The notes beneath the pieces were generated by a model that was given only the letters and a program-made list of their open reading frames with translations, was not told the origin of the DNA and searched no databases. From positions 6,720-70,719 of the forward strand of contig JADGFI010000029.1 of the NCBI GenBank assembly GCA_016743945.1: a stretch of 64,000 nt of DNA, written 5' to 3'. The position numbers were made by a program, and so were the translations under genes. This stretch comes from Desulfobacteraceae bacterium. Lineage in GTDB: Bacteria; Desulfobacterota; Desulfobacteria; Desulfobacterales; Desulfobacteraceae. Position 1 is the stretch's first letter. Each line of letters starts with the position of its first letter. Shown here piece after piece: positions 16,150 through 25,694 of this stretch.

Positions 16150-17802
16150 TTAAAATAGGACAAAGGCAAATCCGTTGCTGCCTGTGGAATCTAAAAAAAC
16201 AGGCTCGGGCAAATTTGTTTTAATCCGATCATAATTTCTCTGGTTGATAACAAGGGCAACTTTTTGTGTCCCCCTATTCTCCCGGACCAGTTGGTAAAAA
16301 TCTTCATAGGTTACCAGTCGGGTTTTGGCCCCTTTTTGCCCAAGCCCATAGGTTAATTCACCGGGATCCAGCATGAACACATCATCTCTTTTGAGAAACC
16401 AGCAAACAGCCCGCACCGGTGTTGAGGGTGAGAAAACAAGGGTCTCTTTATTGATCCGGGTCTGATTCCTTTGGATAAGGGCACCGGGATTTTTTCTCAA
16501 GGCAGTTTTATCGGGAACAAGAAATGGGGCAAAAAGATATAACAACAAAGGGGCCGCTGCAACCAGGAGTATTTTTTGGGTATGCTCTCGGGCGTTTAAA
16601 CTTGTTTTCAGCAAAAGGAAAAAAGCAATCAAGGCCGCAAAAAACAGGCCTCCCTTCCACTGATTTACATAGGCAAAGGGAGCAAGGGGCTCTATCATAC
16701 CGGTTTGTAAAATGACCAGGGCGATTATAAGAAGCCCCACAAGCCCCATTAACCCCATCACCCCCTTGTCAAACCAGGCGCTCTTTTGGGTTTCCAAATA
16801 GCGATCAAGGCCCGTTGCCAAAAGAATTCCCAGGGCAGGAAAAATGGGCAAAAGATAGGTGACAAGTTTTCCCGAAGAGATGGAAAACAAAAGAAAGGGA
16901 AAAACAAACCAGCAAAGCGCATACCGCAAGAAGGGTGTTTTCATCCCTTTTTGTCCAAGACCCGCAATCGCTGCAGGCGTAAAAAATGTCCAGGGGAACA
17001 GGATGCCCGGAAGCACCAGGAAAAAGTAAAAAAAGGATTCTTCATGCTGGGCCCCCCCCTGGGAAAGGAACCGTTTGACATGCTCGTTCCAAAAAAAGAA
17101 ATTCCAAAAATCCTGTGCCTTCAAATGGACAAGCAAAGCCCAGGGCAATATGACGACCAGGGCTACCAGAATGGGTATCCATGACATGGTGAAGATTCTT
17201 TTATAGTCTCGTTCCCATAAAAAAAAGGGGACGATGACACTAACGGGGACTGCAAAGGCAAGAAACCCCTTGGTCAAAAACGCAAACCCGCAAAAAATTC
17301 CGGCAATGACCATATACCCTCGATGGGAACCAGGGTGATCCCGGCAGGACCAGGCCAGAAAAAAGAAGCCGATGCAGGCCGTCAGAAAAAAAGAAAACAT
17401 CCCGTCAAGGAGGCTGAACACCCCAAGCCCATACACCATAAAAAAGGTCAGAAAAACACTGGTTGCCAAGATGCCCTTTCGCCTGCTGTTTAAAAACCGC
17501 TGGGTTAAAAAAAAGACCATCAGGGCAGAGAACCCGGCACTTAAGGCCGAGGTGATCCGGACAGAAAAGGCGGTTTCCCCAAAAAATTTAATGGCAAGCC
17601 CGTTGAGCCAATACCCCATGACCGGTTTTTCAAAATAGAGCAACCCGTTGAGGCGGGGAACAATCCAGTCTCCGGAAGCCACCATTTCCCTGGGAATTTC
17701 GGCATAGCGGACTTCATCGGGAATCACCAGGGGCCTGATCCCCAGGGGAAAAATATAAAGGCCTAAAAAAATGAACAAAATGAGATAAATGACGCTTTTC
17801 AT
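16150..17802 (-). CDS. arnT: Ara4N transferase, ArnT-like GT-C glycosyltransferase
   Basis: Polytopic inner-membrane enzyme of 550 residues, GT39/GT83 type. The first periplasmic loop contains VIPDEVRYAEIPREM, which holds the conserved acidic catalytic pair of ArnT, followed by a series of hydrophobic helices to about residue 430 and a C-terminal periplasmic domain. ArnT moves 4-amino-4-deoxy-L-arabinose from the undecaprenyl carrier to lipid A phosphate. The ATG at 17802 gives a membrane helix at once and overlaps arnD by 4 bases (ATGA); the longer ORF start at 17883 adds a charged tail that does not fit. Enterobacterial ArnT is of similar length. Acceptor position is not readable. Confidence 0.88.
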   Translation of the reverse strand: MKSVIYLILFIFLGLYIFPLGIRPLVIPDEVRYAEIPREMVASGDWIVPRLNGLLYFEKPVMGYWLNGLAIKFFGETAFSVRITSALSAGFSALMVFFLTQRFLNSRRKGILATSVFLTFFMVYGLGVFSLLDGMFSFFLTACIGFFFLAWSCRDHPGSHRGYMVIAGIFCGFAFLTKGFLAFAVPVSVIVPFFLWERDYKRIFTMSWIPILVALVVILPWALLVHLKAQDFWNFFFWNEHVKRFLSQGGAQHEESFFYFFLVLPGILFPWTFFTPAAIAGLGQKGMKTPFLRYALCWFVFPFLLFSISSGKLVTYLLPIFPALGILLATGLDRYLETQKSAWFDKGVMGLMGLVGLLIIALVILQTGMIEPLAPFAYVNQWKGGLFFAALIAFFLLLKTSLNAREHTQKILLVAAAPLLLYLFAPFLVPDKTALRKNPGALIQRNQTRINKETLVFSPSTPVRAVCWFLKRDDVFMLDPGELTYGLGQKGAKTRLVTYEDFYQLVRENRGTQKVALVINQRNYDRIKTNLPEPVFLDSTGSNGFAFVLF

Positions 17803-18713
17803 GGAGCCTCTATCCTTGTTCCTTTTGATTGAACGGCAACCTTTCCTTGGCGACCCGCTATTTCTTTTTGAATGACAGGACACTTTTCCTGGGGCACAAA
17901 TTTAGCGAGCAGATTTCCCAGGGGGAGGATGCAAATATTTCGGGCGACGGCCTGTTTGATAAAGTTCTCAAAAAGGTCCCGGCAATAAATCCCTTCCGCT
18001 TCGGCATGTATGGTCAAAACATTGAGCTGACCCGGTTTTATCAATGAAAGTAAAAATTGATTATAGGTTGCATGGGTTAAGCCCTTGCGGCCGATGATTT
18101 CATCATAGGTGGGCAAGGTAACCGGAATCTGGGGCAGGCCGATTTTATTTTTTTCCAGGATCGGCAAAAAAATATGGGATCCCCGGGTGTCGCTGTTATA
18201 GGAGAACAAAAGATTTTCTTTAATTTCAAGCACCGTATCATTGCAGATCCAACCAGGAGATGCCGAACAGGTAGGGCGTTTCCCGGTGATGGCTTCCAGG
18301 CTTTCACACCCCTTGGAAAGGTCCGCGAGAATTTGTTCCCGGCTCATGTTAAGGATGTGGGCCTGCCACTTATAATGATCCCAGGCATGGAGACCTATTT
18401 CATGGCCGGCCAGAGAAGCTGAGCGAATGATATCGGCACATTTTTTCCCGATAACCGGCCCGGGTAAAATAGTTCCCTTTAAAAGGATATCCCACCCATA
18501 AAGATTCGGGGCGGAGGAACGCAGCATCTTTTTTAAAAAATCGGGCTTCAGCAGCCTGAAGATGTGCCGCCCCATGTTATCGGGCCCCACACAGAAAAAA
18601 AAAGATGCCGCAATTTTGTGCAACTCAAGAATTTTCAGTAGATGGGGCACCCCTTTTTGGGTGCCTCGATGGGTGTCCACATCAATTCTCAGGCCAAGAA
18701 CAGTTTCAGGCAA
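17799..18713 (-). CDS. arnD: ArnD-like deformylase (polysaccharide deacetylase fold)
   Basis: NodB-type deacetylase of 304 residues. The N-terminal metal motif is [11 protein letters not shown] near residue 10 and the histidine motif is [14 protein letters not shown] near 130, as in ArnD. ArnD removes the formyl group from undecaprenyl-phosphate-4-formamido-L-arabinose before flipping and transfer. It lies between arnA and arnT with overlaps of 8 and 4 bases, in the same order as the enterobacterial arn operon. A short C-terminal extension after about residue 285 is basic and lacks motifs. Confidence 0.9.
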   Translation of the reverse strand: MPETVLGLRIDVDTHRGTQKGVPHLLKILELHKIAASFFFCVGPDNMGRHIFRLLKPDFLKKMLRSSAPNLYGWDILLKGTILPGPVIGKKCADIIRSASLAGHEIGLHAWDHYKWQAHILNMSREQILADLSKGCESLEAITGKRPTCSASPGWICNDTVLEIKENLLFSYNSDTRGSHIFLPILEKNKIGLPQIPVTLPTYDEIIGRKGLTHATYNQFLLSLIKPGQLNVLTIHAEAEGIYCRDLFENFIKQAVARNICILPLGNLLAKFVPQEKCPVIQKEIAGRQGKVAVQSKGTRIEAP

Positions 18714-20694
18714 TATCCTTGTCTCCTACTTCTTTACGAAGGAAAAAATCCAGGGTTTCCTCTATGGACTGTTCCATTTGAACAAAGGGGACCCAGTCCA
18801 GATATTTCTTGGCATTTGCAATACTGGGTTTTCTGTGCTGAACATCCTCATATCCTTTGCCGTAAAAAGATTTGCTTTCAATTTCACGGATCCCGGCAAA
18901 GGGAGGGAAATGGTGGCGGAGGGGATGCTTTTCAAATTTTTCCACCAGGGTATGGGCAAGCTCTTTGATGGATGCCTCATTATCCGGATTACCGATATTG
19001 ATAATTTTATGGTTGCACCGATTGTCTCGATCTTCAATCATTCTAAACAGGCATTCAACCCCGTCCTTAACATCGGTGAAACATCTTTTTTGTTCCCCGC
19101 CATCCACCAGCTGGATGGGGGTTCCTTCCACAAGGTTCAAGATCAATTGGGTGATGGCCCGGGAGCTTCCGATGCGGGCAGAAGACAGGCTGTCCAATCT
19201 GGGCCCGATCCAGTTAAAGGGTCTGAAAATGGTAAATTCGAGCCCTTCGGTCTGACCATAGGCATAGATCACCCTGTCCAGAAGCTGTTTGCTGCATGAA
19301 TAAATCCAGCGCTGTTTTCGGATGGGTCCCAGCACCAGTTTTGAATTGTCCTCGTCAAAATTCTCATCATCGGACATGCCGTAGACCTCGGAGGTGGAGG
19401 GAAATAAAATCCGTTTCTTGTATTTGGCGCAATAGCGCACGATGCGAAGATTTTCTTCAAAATCAAGTTCAAACACCTTGAGGGGATTTCGGGTGTATTC
19501 AGCAGGTGTGGCAATGGCCACCAGGGGAAGGATGATATCACATTTTTTCACATGGTATTCGATCCATTCCCGATGAATGGAGATATCCCCTTCATGGAAA
19601 TTAAACCCGGGTCGACCCATGAGTCTTTCAAGGCTGTTGGAATGCATGTCCAATCCGTGAACTTCATACTCACCGCTCTCAAGAAGGCGTTCACTTAAGG
19701 CATTTCCGATAAACCCGTTTACCCCGAGGATAAGAACCTGTTTTTTCCGGGAGGCTTCAATTGCAACACTTATATTGGCACCAAACTTCATACCGCAGGT
19801 CAGTCGCAATTCCTTGGCAAGCTGCTCTCCGTTTAAGGTAATTCCAAACTCTAACTGGCCTGCATTTACCCGAATGGCACCCGTCTTGCCGGCGATTTCA
19901 AAGGGGGCCAGAGACAGAATGGTTCCGGGAGCGACATCATGGTCTACTGGGGACACAGCAACATCCCAGAAAATAATTTTCCGGTTGCCGACAAAGGAAA
20001 AAGCGCCCGGGTAAGGTTTGGTAACACCCCTGACAAGGTTTCTGATGGTATCAGAAGCGTCATCCCAGTTAATCTGGCCGTCCCTGGGCGTTCTTTTGCC
20101 AAAATAAGAGGCTAGGGCGGAATCCTGAGCTTTCCTTTCCTGCCTGTTTTCTTTGATCAAAGGCAACACCTCATCCAGAAGCGCCGGCAGAGCCTGGGCC
20201 GCTTTACGGTGAAGACTGTGTGCCGTGTCTGAGGCTAAAATATCAATGTCTTTTTGGGCAACGATGTCGCCGGCATCGGGCTTTTTGGTCATATAATGCA
20301 GGGTAATGCCGGTCCTAGTTTCTCCGTTGACAATTGCCCAGTTAATGGGGACCCGCCCGCGGTAGGCCGGCAGTTTGGACCCATGCAGATTCAAGCACCC
20401 CTTTGCAGGAATGCCCAATATATTTTCTCCCAAAAGATTGCGATAGTAAAATGAGAAAATAATGTCCGGTGCAAGGGCTTTGATTTTTTCTTCCCAAATG
20501 GGATGGTTTGCATCTTCCGGGGCATATACGGGGATGTTGTTTTGGGCACAAAGATCTGCCACAGATTCAAACCATATGTTTTCATCCGGGTTATCCACAT
20601 GGGTAAAAACAGCGGCAATATCAAAATTATTTTTTAAAAGGGATTTAATCCCGGTACAGCCGATGTCATGATAGGCAAAAACAATGGTTTTCAT
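18706..20694 (-). CDS. arnA: Bifunctional ArnA (formyltransferase and UDP-GlcA decarboxylase)
   Basis: Two-domain enzyme of 662 residues, the same length as E. coli ArnA. The N-terminal formyltransferase (about 1-300) has the catalytic [13 protein letters not shown] and DAGDIVAQ. The C-terminal SDR domain (from about 315) begins [12 protein letters not shown] for NAD binding and has the [15 protein letters not shown] active-site region with Tyr/Lys. Together they oxidatively decarboxylate UDP-glucuronate to the 4-keto-pentose and, after ArnB transamination, formylate it. The start at 20694 has the typical [13 protein letters not shown]. It overlaps arnD. A gap of 158 AT-rich bases separates it from arnC, so arnA may have its own promoter. 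Confidence 0.95.
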   Translation of the reverse strand: MKTIVFAYHDIGCTGIKSLLKNNFDIAAVFTHVDNPDENIWFESVADLCAQNNIPVYAPEDANHPIWEEKIKALAPDIIFSFYYRNLLGENILGIPAKGCLNLHGSKLPAYRGRVPINWAIVNGETRTGITLHYMTKKPDAGDIVAQKDIDILASDTAHSLHRKAAQALPALLDEVLPLIKENRQERKAQDSALASYFGKRTPRDGQINWDDASDTIRNLVRGVTKPYPGAFSFVGNRKIIFWDVAVSPVDHDVAPGTILSLAPFEIAGKTGAIRVNAGQLEFGITLNGEQLAKELRLTCGMKFGANISVAIEASRKKQVLILGVNGFIGNALSERLLESGEYEVHGLDMHSNSLERLMGRPGFNFHEGDISIHREWIEYHVKKCDIILPLVAIATPAEYTRNPLKVFELDFEENLRIVRYCAKYKKRILFPSTSEVYGMSDDENFDEDNSKLVLGPIRKQRWIYSCSKQLLDRVIYAYGQTEGLEFTIFRPFNWIGPRLDSLSSARIGSSRAITQLILNLVEGTPIQLVDGGEQKRCFTDVKDGVECLFRMIEDRDNRCNHKIINIGNPDNEASIKELAHTLVEKFEKHPLRHHFPPFAGIREIESKSFYGKGYEDVQHRKPSIANAKKYLDWVPFVQMEQSIEETLDFFLRKEVGDKDIA

Positions 20695-20852
20695 ATTTAA
20701 AGGTCTCTTCTTTAAGATTTAAAATGTTTATTTTAATAGTGTCAATACTATATTTAATTTTTATTGAATACGTCACTATACTCTAATCTGTAATTAATGT
20801 GAATCAAGGTTCGATGATAATTTAAAGTTTTTTCCTACCGGAAAGTACAGGT

Positions 20853-21830
20853 TTATTGTCCCCTTTTTGTTGCTGCTGGATTCCGGCTGTCCTTATCCAC
20901 AACATTACAGACGCTGTAGCGCGGCCTGGCCCTTACATCATTATAAACACGGCCCAGGTATTCGCCCAAAAGTCCCAACGCAAGAAACTGAGCACCAATG
21001 AGAACAAAAAGAACGGCAAACAGGGTAAACACGCCGTCGGCAGCCCAGACCGCCCCGAACATTAACCGCATCACCATCAAAAAAAAACCAAAGCCAATCC
21101 CCAAAAGAGAAATCACACCGCCGATAATACTTAACAACCGCAGGGGGAAAGTTGTCATACAGGTCAGCAGATCAAATTGAAGGGAGATAAGCTTTAAAAC
21201 ACTGTATTTTGAATCACCACCGGACCGTTCTGCATGGGTCACCATGATCTCGGTTGTTGATCTGGCAAAGCTGTTTGCCAAAACAGGAATAAAGGTGCTT
21301 CTCTCCGGACAGCTGAGAACGGCATCGATGATATGTTTTTTATAGGCCCTTAGCATGCACCCGTAATCATTCATCATGACCCCGGTCACTTTCTGAACTG
21401 TTTTATTGATGATAAAAGAGAATAATTTTCTAAAACTGCTGTCCTGCCTGTTTTTCCTGACACTGCCCACAACATCATAGCCCTTTTGTATCTGATCCAC
21501 CAGATTGGGAATCTCTTCGGGCGGATTTTGCAAATCCGCATCAAGGGTAACAACAATATCCCCCTTTGCCTGTTCAAACCCCGCCATTATAGCCGAATGC
21601 TGCCCATAATTTCTATTGAGAAGCACCCCTTTTATAATGCTATGGTCCTGATTTGCAGCAGCAGATATAATATCGGCGGAACCATCATGGCTGCCGTCAT
21701 CAATCAGGATGATTTCGCAGGGCGCATCCATTTTTCCACACGCCCCAATACATCTTTCAATGAGCTCCGCCAAGTTTTGGGCCTCATTAAATACCGGGAT
21801 TACAATTGAGATGAACGAATTTTCCTTCAT
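20853..21830 (-). CDS. arnC: ArnC-like undecaprenyl-phosphate formamido-arabinose transferase
   Basis: GT2-type membrane glycosyltransferase of 325 residues. The catalytic domain has [27 protein letters not shown] and [15 protein letters not shown], followed by two C-terminal helices ([22 protein letters not shown] and a later one) as in ArnC and other polyprenyl-phosphate transferases. It attaches 4-formamido-4-deoxy-L-arabinose to undecaprenyl phosphate. The ATG at 21830 overlaps the arnB stop in an ATGA arrangement; the ORF track start at 21929 is too long and is rejected. It lies directly after arnB, as in other arn operons. Confidence 0.9.
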   Translation of the reverse strand: MKENSFISIVIPVFNEAQNLAELIERCIGACGKMDAPCEIILIDDGSHDGSADIISAAANQDHSIIKGVLLNRNYGQHSAIMAGFEQAKGDIVVTLDADLQNPPEEIPNLVDQIQKGYDVVGSVRKNRQDSSFRKLFSFIINKTVQKVTGVMMNDYGCMLRAYKKHIIDAVLSCPERSTFIPVLANSFARSTTEIMVTHAERSGGDSKYSVLKLISLQFDLLTCMTTFPLRLLSIIGGVISLLGIGFGFFLMVMRLMFGAVWAADGVFTLFAVLFVLIGAQFLALGLLGEYLGRVYNDVRARPRYSVCNVVDKDSRNPAATKRGQ

Positions 21831-23005
21831 TTTTTCAAGACCTTTTTGATTGTATTCACCACCCGATGGACATCCTTTTCTGTCATGTCCGGAAAAAGTG
21901 GCAAAGAAAGAATTCTTTTTGAGTTCCATTCGGTATTCACCAAGGCACCAGGGGGTATATCCAGGGTGTCCCGGTAATACTTTTGAAGATGAACTGCTCT
22001 AAAATGAAGTCCTGTCCCAATATTATTTTTCTTGAGCTCCTCCATGAACTGGCCCCTTGTCATTGCGGCCTTTTCAATATCAAGCCTTACAATAAAAAGA
22101 TGCCATGAATGCCCTGCCTCTTCCGGAGGGGGGGCAAGGGGAATAATTTGATCAACATCCTTTAAAAGTTCAAGGTATAAGCGCGCAAGGGCTTCACGCT
22201 TTTTGTTGAATACTGCGATCCTTTTTAACTGGGAGATGCCCAGGGCTGCCAGCATATCCGGCAGATTGTATTTAAATCCCGGTTCAATCACCTGGGCCTG
22301 GGGCAGCCTTCCCTGGGTGTTTCTGTCAAAGGAATCAACCCCCAGACCATGGAACTTAAGCCGTTGTATCCTTTGAATCAATTCACTGTCATCTGAACAA
22401 ATCATCCCGCCCTCACCGGTTGTGATGTTTTTTATGGGATGAAATGAAAATACACTGGTGCCAAAGGCCCCTGTTGGAACCCCTTTATAGGAAGACCCCA
22501 ATGCATGGGCAGCATCTTCAATAATCTTTATTTTATGGTCACGGGCAAGTTGTTTCAAAGGATCCATGTCAACACTGGCCCCGGCAAAATGAACCGGGAT
22601 AATCAGTTTTACTCGTTTTGACAGGCAGTTTTCCACGCTGTCTTTGGTTATCATGAGCGTATCTTTGTCAACATCCGCAAAAACAGGGGTTGCCCCTGCC
22701 AGGGTAATAAGGTTCACCGTTGATACCCAGGTCATGGAAGGGGTAATCACCTCATCCCCTTTTCCGATGCCAAGTGCCTTTAACAGAAGATGCATGCCCG
22801 CTGTTGCCGAAGTAAGCCCGACAGCATAGGGGCTGCCTGTATACTCACACATATTTTTTTCAAATTCAGCATTTTTAGATCCAGTGGTAATCCAGCCGGA
22901 TGTTAACACTTCATTAACGGCCAAAATATCCTGGGCATTAATGGAGGGTCTTGAAAATGGTAAAAAATCGTCCGATAATGGAGAATTTGTTTTTTTAAGC
23001 GTCAT
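21827..23005 (-). CDS. arnB: UDP-Ara4O aminotransferase ArnB-like
   Basis: DegT/DnrJ/EryC1-family PLP enzyme of 392 residues. The pyridoxal lysine lies in [15 protein letters not shown] near residue 190, preceded by [14 protein letters not shown] and with substrate motifs such as [16 protein letters not shown] at the N-terminus. ArnB transaminates UDP-4-keto-pentose to UDP-L-Ara4N using glutamate. It is the first gene of the leftward arn run and overlaps arnC by 4 bases. Other members of the family make different amino sugars, but the complete surrounding arn set supports ArnB. Confidence 0.92.
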   Translation of the reverse strand: MTLKKTNSPLSDDFLPFSRPSINAQDILAVNEVLTSGWITTGSKNAEFEKNMCEYTGSPYAVGLTSATAGMHLLLKALGIGKGDEVITPSMTWVSTVNLITLAGATPVFADVDKDTLMITKDSVENCLSKRVKLIIPVHFAGASVDMDPLKQLARDHKIKIIEDAAHALGSSYKGVPTGAFGTSVFSFHPIKNITTGEGGMICSDDSELIQRIQRLKFHGLGVDSFDRNTQGRLPQAQVIEPGFKYNLPDMLAALGISQLKRIAVFNKKREALARLYLELLKDVDQIIPLAPPPEEAGHSWHLFIVRLDIEKAAMTRGQFMEELKKNNIGTGLHFRAVHLQKYYRDTLDIPPGALVNTEWNSKRILSLPLFPDMTEKDVHRVVNTIKKVLKK

Positions 23006-23200
23006 ATTTTTTTAATCATCCTAATCTTTTATACCCAAACAAAAATACAATTTTAATTGCGTTTCAAATAGTTTGCCGGGTATAGTATGATATATTTTCA
23101 TATTTTTCTATATAATTTGTAATTTTCCAAAGGAAAAACACACAGGCTGTCATTTCCTGAGGACCATCATTTTTTTTAAAACATTTAATGTGACCCCAGT

Positions 23201-23219
23201 TGATCCGGCAAGCGGATCA
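23201..23219. promoter_or_regulatory. Perfect 7-bp inverted repeat upstream of GAF gene promoter
   Basis: TGATCCG (23201-23207) and CGGATCA (23213-23219) are exact complements around a 5-base spacer. The site ends 7 bases before the predicted -35 at 23227, which fits an operator for a dimeric regulator. It lies in the 275-base region between the divergent arnB and GAF genes. Confidence 0.45.
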
Positions 23220-23226
23220 GGCTGTG

Positions 23227-23254
23227 TTGACATTATTTTTGAAATGATTATTCT
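23227..23254 (+). promoter_or_regulatory. Sigma70-type promoter for the GAF/cyclase module
   Basis: TTGACA (23227-23232), a 16-base spacer and TATTCT (23249-23254) on the plus strand. The predicted start is about 20 bases before the ATG at 23281, leaving a short leader that contains the strong ribosome site AAGGAGGA at 23269-23276. The -35 is consensus, the -10 partial. Confidence 0.5.
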
Positions 23255-23280
23255 GTCTGGGTATATTTAAGGAGGACATC

Positions 23281-25635
23281 ATGGAAAAAACCACCCCGGC
23301 CCAACAGCTCAGAGCATTTGTCAGCCTTGATCCGCTACTTGATTTTTGGAAAAAAACACTGGTGCCAGACTGCACCCATATGCGGTCCATGTTTAGGGAC
23401 TTAACGGAGAGAATAGACCAACGCCCTGAACTCCAGGGCTCCATTGAGGATATTGATATCATAGATAAATACCAGGATATCATCAGGCCATTGATGAGTC
23501 CCGTATTTCCGGCTGCTTCCTTTAACCGAGATATTATGGGGGCGCTCACACCCTGTACCTTTGAACCATTTTTCGTGACCCCTGAATTCCAGCGACTGTT
23601 CCTTGACAATGACAATTTTAAAAAATCCACCCTCAAGGAAAACTGTCAAACCCAAACCTCAAAAAAACAATTGAAAATCTATTTTCTTATTTTGGAACGA
23701 ATATACGGATTCGACTGCCAGCGGCTTGAAAGCATAGACATTAAAATTGTACCCGATAAAAAAGATGGGCTGTCCCGTTATTTCGGGGTGACGGCAGATT
23801 TCCAGTTTGTCAGGATAACGCCCCTGAACAGCCCGAAAAAATTGTCCGAAAAAGACCGGGATGACATCACAAACAATCTTACGAATATGGATATCCTGGC
23901 CAAACACATTGATCTTGCCCAATTCGAATTTACAGGTTTTACCATTGTGCGGGCCCTGGATGTAACTCAATCCGAGGTGATTTCTGCCCTTGAAAGGGAT
24001 TTGATTGACCACCACGCCATTTTTTCAGCCGACGGAATCAAGCACATGGAAGCAAGGCTCCAGGTATTATTCCAGCGGCCGGAACTGGCGGTTGGAATCG
24101 GTGCCCTCCAGGGGGACCAGGTGATGATCATCAAAAATGACTGCAACTCTAATATCAACTGCCTCTTTTCCAACTCCCACCATATAAACCTGGAAGCGGT
24201 AAAAGGATCCGTCTGGATGCAGGCGGTTGAAAACAATGCTGTCCTTCGGGTGCCGGATCTGTCCCAAAAACCGGATCTGGTTCCCGCCGAACAACAGGCG
24301 GTTACCGCCGGCATCCGCTCCATGCTGATTTCTCCTTTATCCTACCAGGGAAAAACCATTGGGATTATAGAAGTATTTACCACCACGCCCAATGAGCTAG
24401 GCCCCATCGATGCCATGCTCTTGCAACAGGTCATCCCCATTTTTTGTGTGGCCCTGAAAAGGGGAATGGATGAACTGGACAAGCACGTTCAATCCATTAT
24501 CAAGGAAAAATGCACAGCGGTTCACCCTTCAGTGGAATGGCGGTTTGAACAAGCGGCCATAAGCCATATGGAACGTCTCCGCCAGGGCAATACCACCTCT
24601 CAAATGGAACCCATTATTTTCAAGGAGGTGGTGCCCTTTTTCGGGCAATCCGATATAAGGGGTTCTTCCCTGGCCCGAAACAAGGGAATCCAACAGGACC
24701 TTACCGATCAGCTATCCCTTGCCCTTGGTATCATGGAAGCAGGTTCCAACCTTCGCCCCTGGCCAATTTTACAGGAATATAAATACCGAATCCAAACCAA
24801 AATAGAACAGATTGCAGGCGGGGTTACCGCCAGCGATGAACAGTCTGTTTTTTCACTCTTGAACAAAGAAATAGCGCCCACCTTTGAAGATCTTGCGGGA
24901 CTGGGATCTGATATTGCCCGGCAAATTGACCATTACACCCATTCCCTTGATCCTGTTACCGGCATGATCTACAACAAAAGAAAAGATTATGAAGAAAGCG
25001 TATCAAAACTCAACCAGGCGCTTTCAAGATTTTTAGAACAAGAAGACAGCCTCATTCAGACGGATTTTCCCCATTATTTTGAGAAACGCCAGACCGACGG
25101 CGTGGATTATATGATGTATATCGGTGCCGCCATGACCCAAAGCCAGCAACTTGCCAATTTCCATGTCCAGGACATGACCCTGTGGCAGTTGATGCTGTCC
25201 TGGGGGCTTGCCTGGCATACAAAAAAGATACAACCCGATTTAAAGGTGCCCCTGGATACCTGCCACCTGATTCTGGTCAACCATACGCCGCTGTCCATTC
25301 GATTCCGATTTGATGAAAAACGCTTTGATGTAGATGGTGCCTATGATGTCCGCCAGGAAATCATAAAATCCCGCCTGGACAAAGCCCTGATAAAAGGATC
25401 AGGGGAACGACTCACCCAGCCCGGAAGGATTGCAGTGGTGTATTCCACTCCCGTCGAAGGCAGAGAAATCAGACAGCATATTAATTTTCTTACGAGCATT
25501 GGTAAGCTTGACAATGATCTTGAAATGCTGGACCTGGACGACCTGCCGGATATTCGGGGGTTAAAAGCCCTCAGGGTGGGGGTAAATCTGAAATCCATGG
25601 CCGGCAATAATATCGTTGAGATGAAAACAGGATAA
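23281..25635 (+). CDS. GAF-domain protein upstream of nucleotide cyclase
   Basis: Large cytoplasmic protein of 784 residues with no membrane helix. A GAF-type segment covers roughly 240-400 (for example NNAVLRVPDLSQKPDLVPAEQQ and RSMLISPLSYQGKTIGIIEVF). The flanking N-terminal 230 and C-terminal 380 residues show no domain I can name. No kinase, GGDEF or HTH motif is seen. It is read 59 bases before a class III nucleotide cyclase and in the same direction as three further genes, so it may sense a small molecule or stress signal and control the cyclase or its effector. Start is supported by AAGGAGGA 7 bases upstream. Function is inferred from context only. Confidence 0.7.
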   Translation: MEKTTPAQQLRAFVSLDPLLDFWKKTLVPDCTHMRSMFRDLTERIDQRPELQGSIEDIDIIDKYQDIIRPLMSPVFPAASFNRDIMGALTPCTFEPFFVTPEFQRLFLDNDNFKKSTLKENCQTQTSKKQLKIYFLILERIYGFDCQRLESIDIKIVPDKKDGLSRYFGVTADFQFVRITPLNSPKKLSEKDRDDITNNLTNMDILAKHIDLAQFEFTGFTIVRALDVTQSEVISALERDLIDHHAIFSADGIKHMEARLQVLFQRPELAVGIGALQGDQVMIIKNDCNSNINCLFSNSHHINLEAVKGSVWMQAVENNAVLRVPDLSQKPDLVPAEQQAVTAGIRSMLISPLSYQGKTIGIIEVFTTTPNELGPIDAMLLQQVIPIFCVALKRGMDELDKHVQSIIKEKCTAVHPSVEWRFEQAAISHMERLRQGNTTSQMEPIIFKEVVPFFGQSDIRGSSLARNKGIQQDLTDQLSLALGIMEAGSNLRPWPILQEYKYRIQTKIEQIAGGVTASDEQSVFSLLNKEIAPTFEDLAGLGSDIARQIDHYTHSLDPVTGMIYNKRKDYEESVSKLNQALSRFLEQEDSLIQTDFPHYFEKRQTDGVDYMMYIGAAMTQSQQLANFHVQDMTLWQLMLSWGLAWHTKKIQPDLKVPLDTCHLILVNHTPLSIRFRFDEKRFDVDGAYDVRQEIIKSRLDKALIKGSGERLTQPGRIAVVYSTPVEGREIRQHINFLTSIGKLDNDLEMLDLDDLPDIRGLKALRVGVNLKSMAGNNIVEMKTG

Positions 25636-25694
25636 AGACTGCCACAGTTCCCCTGCATCTGCAGTTACCTTTAAACTTGGCGCTGTGTTAAATT

